A stretch of 64,000 nt of DNA from Thamnidium elegans. Taxonomy: Eukaryota > Mucoromycota > Mucoromycetes > Mucorales > Mucoraceae. The notes below the pieces were generated by a model. It ran no database searches and was not told the DNA's origin. It worked only from the letters and a program-made list of their open reading frames with translations. Both the position numbers and the translations under genes were made by a program. The stretch is from positions 620,001 to 684,000 of the forward strand of contig JAIXMG010000017.1 in assembly GCA_025201345.1 (NCBI GenBank). Direction: 5' to 3'. Shown piece by piece: positions 60,431 to 64,000 of the stretch; position 1 is the stretch's first letter; every line of letters begins with the position of its first letter.

Positions 60431-62283
60431 TTAACAAGCAGGAAGATAAGCTCTGCAAACAGGACATTCTAATTTGATTCGCATCCACTATTATATACTG
60501 GACGGTTAGCTGCGCGTATATATATATATAGATATATATATGTATATATAAAGAACTTACTCTCTCAAGGCATTCAGTATGGAACATGTGGTGACAAGGT
60601 GTCATCATGTATGTAGTTCTCGATAATACATTCAATCCTGTATGTTTACTGGCACTTGTATCTATTGGTAACATACAAATAGCGCAGTCTCTAGACTGAA
60701 GATTTGATTTAGTATCAGCATCTTCATCCCCATTTGGTAAAGTTTCTTCATCATCCGTAGAAAATATTGGGTGATAATTATAGGTTTGAGGTAAGTACTA
60801 GAGAGCAATTTTTTAGCCTTAAAAAAAAAGAGAGAGATAATGTAAAAACTTACCTTTGACGGTACAAAGAATCGCGGACCAAAGGCATCTTGAAGAAGTA
60901 AAATAACTACTTGCAACGCAATATAACCTACTAATAACCAAACCCAAGGTGTTGTTTCATGTCCAATTATATTGTCAGGACAGCCATAAAAATATAATGG
61001 TACAGATAAGCGAGTTATACTCATAACAAAAATGTAACGATGACTCAACGGGTGTCTACAACCTCTAAATACATTTCGCACAATCTGAGGTACCCAGAAT
61101 GAATAAAATATAAATCCAAGCGTACTTACAATTATATTCTGGACAAAAGCAGATCTGGTAACAGATTGATAGAACAAAAATAATCCCAACAGTAATACAG
61201 CATCTGTAAAAAAAAATTAGTATAGTACCAATAATCATAATTTAAGTAAATATTTACATAATCTATAATAAAGAAATGTTATATCACGTTGAGGGTTTGA
61301 TTCTTCATTTGTATTTGGTCTTCTAACATTAGCAATTGGTAATATATTTTCGGTATCAGGTGAACGATTACCATTACCAAGTTCAGGAATAGGTGAAGGT
61401 GGTGTACTCGGTCGAATAGACTCAGGTCTTTGAATTCTCCATACTACGAGTAGGTAACGCATTCCGAAAATTGATACCAATACAAAAGTGAAAAATGCAG
61501 TAGTTGCAAATGGTATAAATACATTTTCGATTACTACACCAGTAGTCAAATATAATAAACATTGATATCCATCCATAACTGCCTGCATAGCAATTGTCCA
61601 ATAAGAAACATTTGAAACACTCTATTGTAAAAATAAATTATGTTAGATAATTGATAAAAGTAATATAAAAAAACATACAGAAGGTGTTGGAGTGTGTTCC
61701 ATTTGATGGATTAACGAAAATATTTGGATCACTGCAATAACACTAGCAATACCTGCATAAGTAACAGCCTTACTGTAATATTTTTCAATCTTGATACCAG
61801 GTTGTTTACTACTAGATAATAAAAACCAACAATTAGGAGAAAACATTTCCGAAGAAAGTAAAAGTGGAGGAGGACTAATGGTAGAAGCACCTTGAGGGAA
61901 TTCCAATTCTGTAATTTAAAATAAAAAAAATGAGCATGAATATAGTTGTATTTAAACAGCAAGAAAAATACCTCTTTCATAGTCAAGTAATTCTGACATT
62001 TTGATATTAGAAGGAACAGGATGAAGCTGTGCAAAAATTTGAAAGTTACACGAAAATGGTGCAGAATTCGAACGATCTTCATAGTGGTTAATTTAAGCAC
62101 AAAAGAGATATGCGATATAAATTTACCTGATTCGCCGTCTGTTGGTTGCCAATCCCAGTACTTTTCCCTTTCTACTTCACCCATTCTTTTATCAAGCTGT
62201 TCGTCAATTATTAGTCTTGTAGATTCAAGGGTCTCATTTGTTGGTAACATGTGTAATAAATCTTCGAGTGGAATTGATTTACT

Positions 62284-62315
<32 letters not shown>

Positions 62316-63160
62316 TTGTTAAATATTACGCAATAATAATAATCATATATACATTTACCCATCAGGAACTACCATTAAATAAAGTGACCCGTTACTTAAA
62401 AAGTGAACACCTCCTGCCAGCAGTAAGGCTCCATAATCACTTTTCTCGTGATCTTTTATTCGAATGTATCCCTATTATAGTTACTTCAACACATATGCAA
62501 TAACAATAACAACAACAAAAAATTACCTCTATATAGTTTATATCTTCATTATTTGTTGACATTGCTTTCAAATTAATAGAAAATAAACCAGGTCCATCAA
62601 ACTTAAAATTACTTCTCGCTTCTTCTATTTCAGTCTTGTTTACTGTACGTGGAATACTAATATTGTGGTTTTCCCATTGACCTTTTTTTTTAAAAAAAAA
62701 AAAGCATAATATAATCAATAAACACGTGTTATATGGTATGATATATATATATATTTTTCAAGTAATACCTCTGAATATACCAGTGATATTATGATAATAG
62801 TGTGATGTAGGAGATTCTTGAATAGACCTTAAATTTTTTAATGGAGTCAAAACTGAAGTTGGTAAAGGCTTTTATATAAAACGTTAGCGACCACACTTTA
62901 TCCTTCTTTTTTATTATTATTGTAATTACATGAGTAACGTTAACGCCAAAAGTCATGTTATTTAATATTTCCTTTTCCTGCTTTAATTCTTCAAGTAAAT
63001 CAGCCTTCGTCGGCTTTCCATTTCTAACAGAACTATCGTCTGAAAAGTTAAAGAATAGCAGAGAAAAGAGAAATAATAGCATGTAAAAACTGGAACGATT
63101 CATTTGGTTTCGTTGTGCAGCTCCTTGTTGATCATTTTCTGGTGCTGTCGTAGTTTCCAT
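60431..63160 (-). CDS. TUL1: Transmembrane RING E3 ligase TUL1 (Dsc complex)
   Basis: Golgi/endosome membrane ubiquitin ligase of the Dsc complex, which removes misplaced membrane proteins and in some fungi activates SREBP. The start is METTTAPENDQQG at 63160. A signal anchor comes first (FYMLLFLFSLLFFNF), then a luminal region with glycosylation-like sites (NNMTFGVNVTHV, YHNITGIFRGQWENHNISIP) and an EDLLHML / DEQLDKRMGEVEREKYWDWQ stretch. At least seven hydrophobic segments follow (for example VTYAGIASVIAVIQIFSLI, FIPFATTAFFTFVLVSIFGM, IIVSTLGFIFYSFWVPQIV, WVWLLVGYIALQVVILLLQD). The C-terminal RING-H2 is CAICMLPI ... MMTPCHHMFHTECLERWM, then ECPVCRAYLPAC at the very end. The last RING exons are interrupted by an intron with a (TA)n run. 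Topology and end position match yeast Tul1. Confidence 0.92.
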
Positions 63161-63348
63161 CCCTGTTTTTTTTTTTTTTTTTTGTTTAAACAAAAAAGAA
63201 ATCAAAGCAAAACAAAATGTTTTATTTTTACATTTTTTTTAAGCGGAGTCTACGATGAGATGTCGTCATGGAAACACATAAAAAAAACTAGTTTTGTGTT
63301 TTTCTCTTTTTCATTTTTTTCATCTTTTTCTTAAAAATAAAATAAAGT
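63161..63348. promoter_or_regulatory. Divergent promoter of TUL1 and the BAR-protein gene
   Basis: 188 bases between the start codons of the two divergent genes, with a 19-nt poly-T run near 63164 and T-rich sequence before 63349. No defined sites are claimed. Confidence 0.5.
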
Positions 63349-64000
63349 ATGTCTATGACTGATAACGTAACTCCCATTAAAATTGCTGTTGCATCTGTTG
63401 AAGAGCCAATAATCACCGATAGCTTAATTGAACAAGCTCCCCAGATAGAAAAGATGAATCATGGACAAACCCCCGAACCTGTCAATAAACCTATCTTACA
63501 AGATGAACAAGAACCTGTTTTCGGTAATACAATCCCTTCCATTTCTACTGAAAGGATACACTCTCATGATAGCAACACTCCTGCCTTTTTCGAAACAACT
63601 TTGGATGGTTTAGCTTCTATTTCATCAAAATTCAATCCTATTGCCCAAAAAATTGGCAAGGGAGTAGGTCGACTGAGACAGGTATTTGCTTAAAAAAAAG
63701 AAAAAAAAATAGTCGCTTATACTTTTTTAATAAAACATAGTATGCCGAAGAAAAAATTGGTACCGCAGAAGATATTACTGACCTGCCTCAAGAATACAAG
63801 GACTTAGAAAAGGTATAATTTTAGGTCTACAAAAATTCGCTTTTGATGCAATAAATTAATATACGTATTTCTTTTTTCTTTTTTTTTATGTAACAGCATG
63901 TTGACTTACTTACCCAACTTCATCTTAATTTTCTTAAAGTAGCTAAAACATACAACACACCTGCCTATGATTATCCGGCCCAATTTCAAGAATCATTAAT
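63349..64000 (+). CDS. GVP36-like BAR-domain protein, cut by the window end
   Basis: Exons 63349-63681, 63741-63812 and 63897 onward join in frame. An acidic, unstructured N terminus (about 75 residues, ending with SNTPAFFETTLDGLASISSK) precedes the start of a BAR-like domain: FNPIAQKIGKGVGRLRQ, YAEEKIGTAEDITDLPQEYK, HVDLLTQLHLNFLKVAKTYN, TPAYDYPAQFQESL. The GTAEDITDLPQEYKDLEK wording matches fungal Gvp36, a Golgi-vesicle BAR protein that bends membranes in endocytosis and vacuole traffic. The 3' part lies outside the window, so length and tail are unknown. Confidence 0.85.

Noticed and set aside
1..64000. CRISPR arrays and bacterial operon signals
   Set aside because: The direct repeats seen are microsatellites or transposon ends; the intron-rich genes show eukaryotic nuclear DNA.

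Overview
The window is nuclear DNA from an AT-rich, intron-dense fungus. A Mucoromycota species, probably Mucorales, fits best. The pointers are many short GT-AG introns (mostly about 50-100 nt), Mucorales-style housekeeping genes (adenylate cyclase with RA, LRR, PP2C and cyclase domains; Zds; PPZ; RTA1-like; TUL1; GVP36), animal-like genes often kept in early-diverging fungi (BRCC36, TMEM94, NTMT1, TBC1D5), and a Fanzor gene. The species cannot be fixed from the sequence alone.

Layout. 0-11 kb: adenylate cyclase (+), a decayed Tc1/mariner transposase (-), RCC1 (+), Gtr2/RagC GTPase (-). 11-18 kb: a gene-poor, transposon-worn stretch with a Crypton/Ndc10-like fragment, one RTA1-like membrane protein, a decayed unknown ORF and a truncated MITE. 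18-24 kb: NTMT1 (+) tail to tail with a bacterial-type (FetA/STAR1-like) ABC ATPase (-), then BRCC36 (+) and a Rec8/Rad21-type kleisin (+). 24.5-30 kb: one long minus-strand gene for a TMEM94-like degenerate P-type ATPase. 30-36 kb: a foldback MITE and a multi-exon Fanzor gene (eukaryotic TnpB relative). 36-42.3 kb: Zds-domain protein, PPZ-type phosphatase and the 75-78 kDa subunit of complex I, all +. 42.3-45.4 kb: mostly empty, with microsatellites. 45.4-55.4 kb: PX-PB1 protein (-), an unrecognised protein (+), serine racemase-like PLP enzyme (-), GPI mannosyltransferase 2 (-), mitochondrial intermediate peptidase (+). 55.4-57 kb: an intact small MITE inside decayed transposon-like sequence. 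57-64 kb: TBC1D5-like RabGAP (+), TUL1 membrane RING E3 (-), and the 5' part of a GVP36-like BAR protein (+).

Functional themes are nutrient and Ras/cAMP signalling (adenylate cyclase, Gtr2, PPZ, Zds), membrane and vesicle traffic (TBC1D5, TUL1, GVP36, PIG-V), mitochondria (complex I, MIP) and chromosomes (RCC1, kleisin, BRCC36). The most striking item is the Fanzor gene at about 31.8-35.0 kb. It keeps the RuvC aspartates and nearly all exon phases, but has substitutions at positions expected to be catalytic or zinc-binding, and one exon that cannot be joined in frame. Exon limits were read by eye from GT-AG signals and reading frame.
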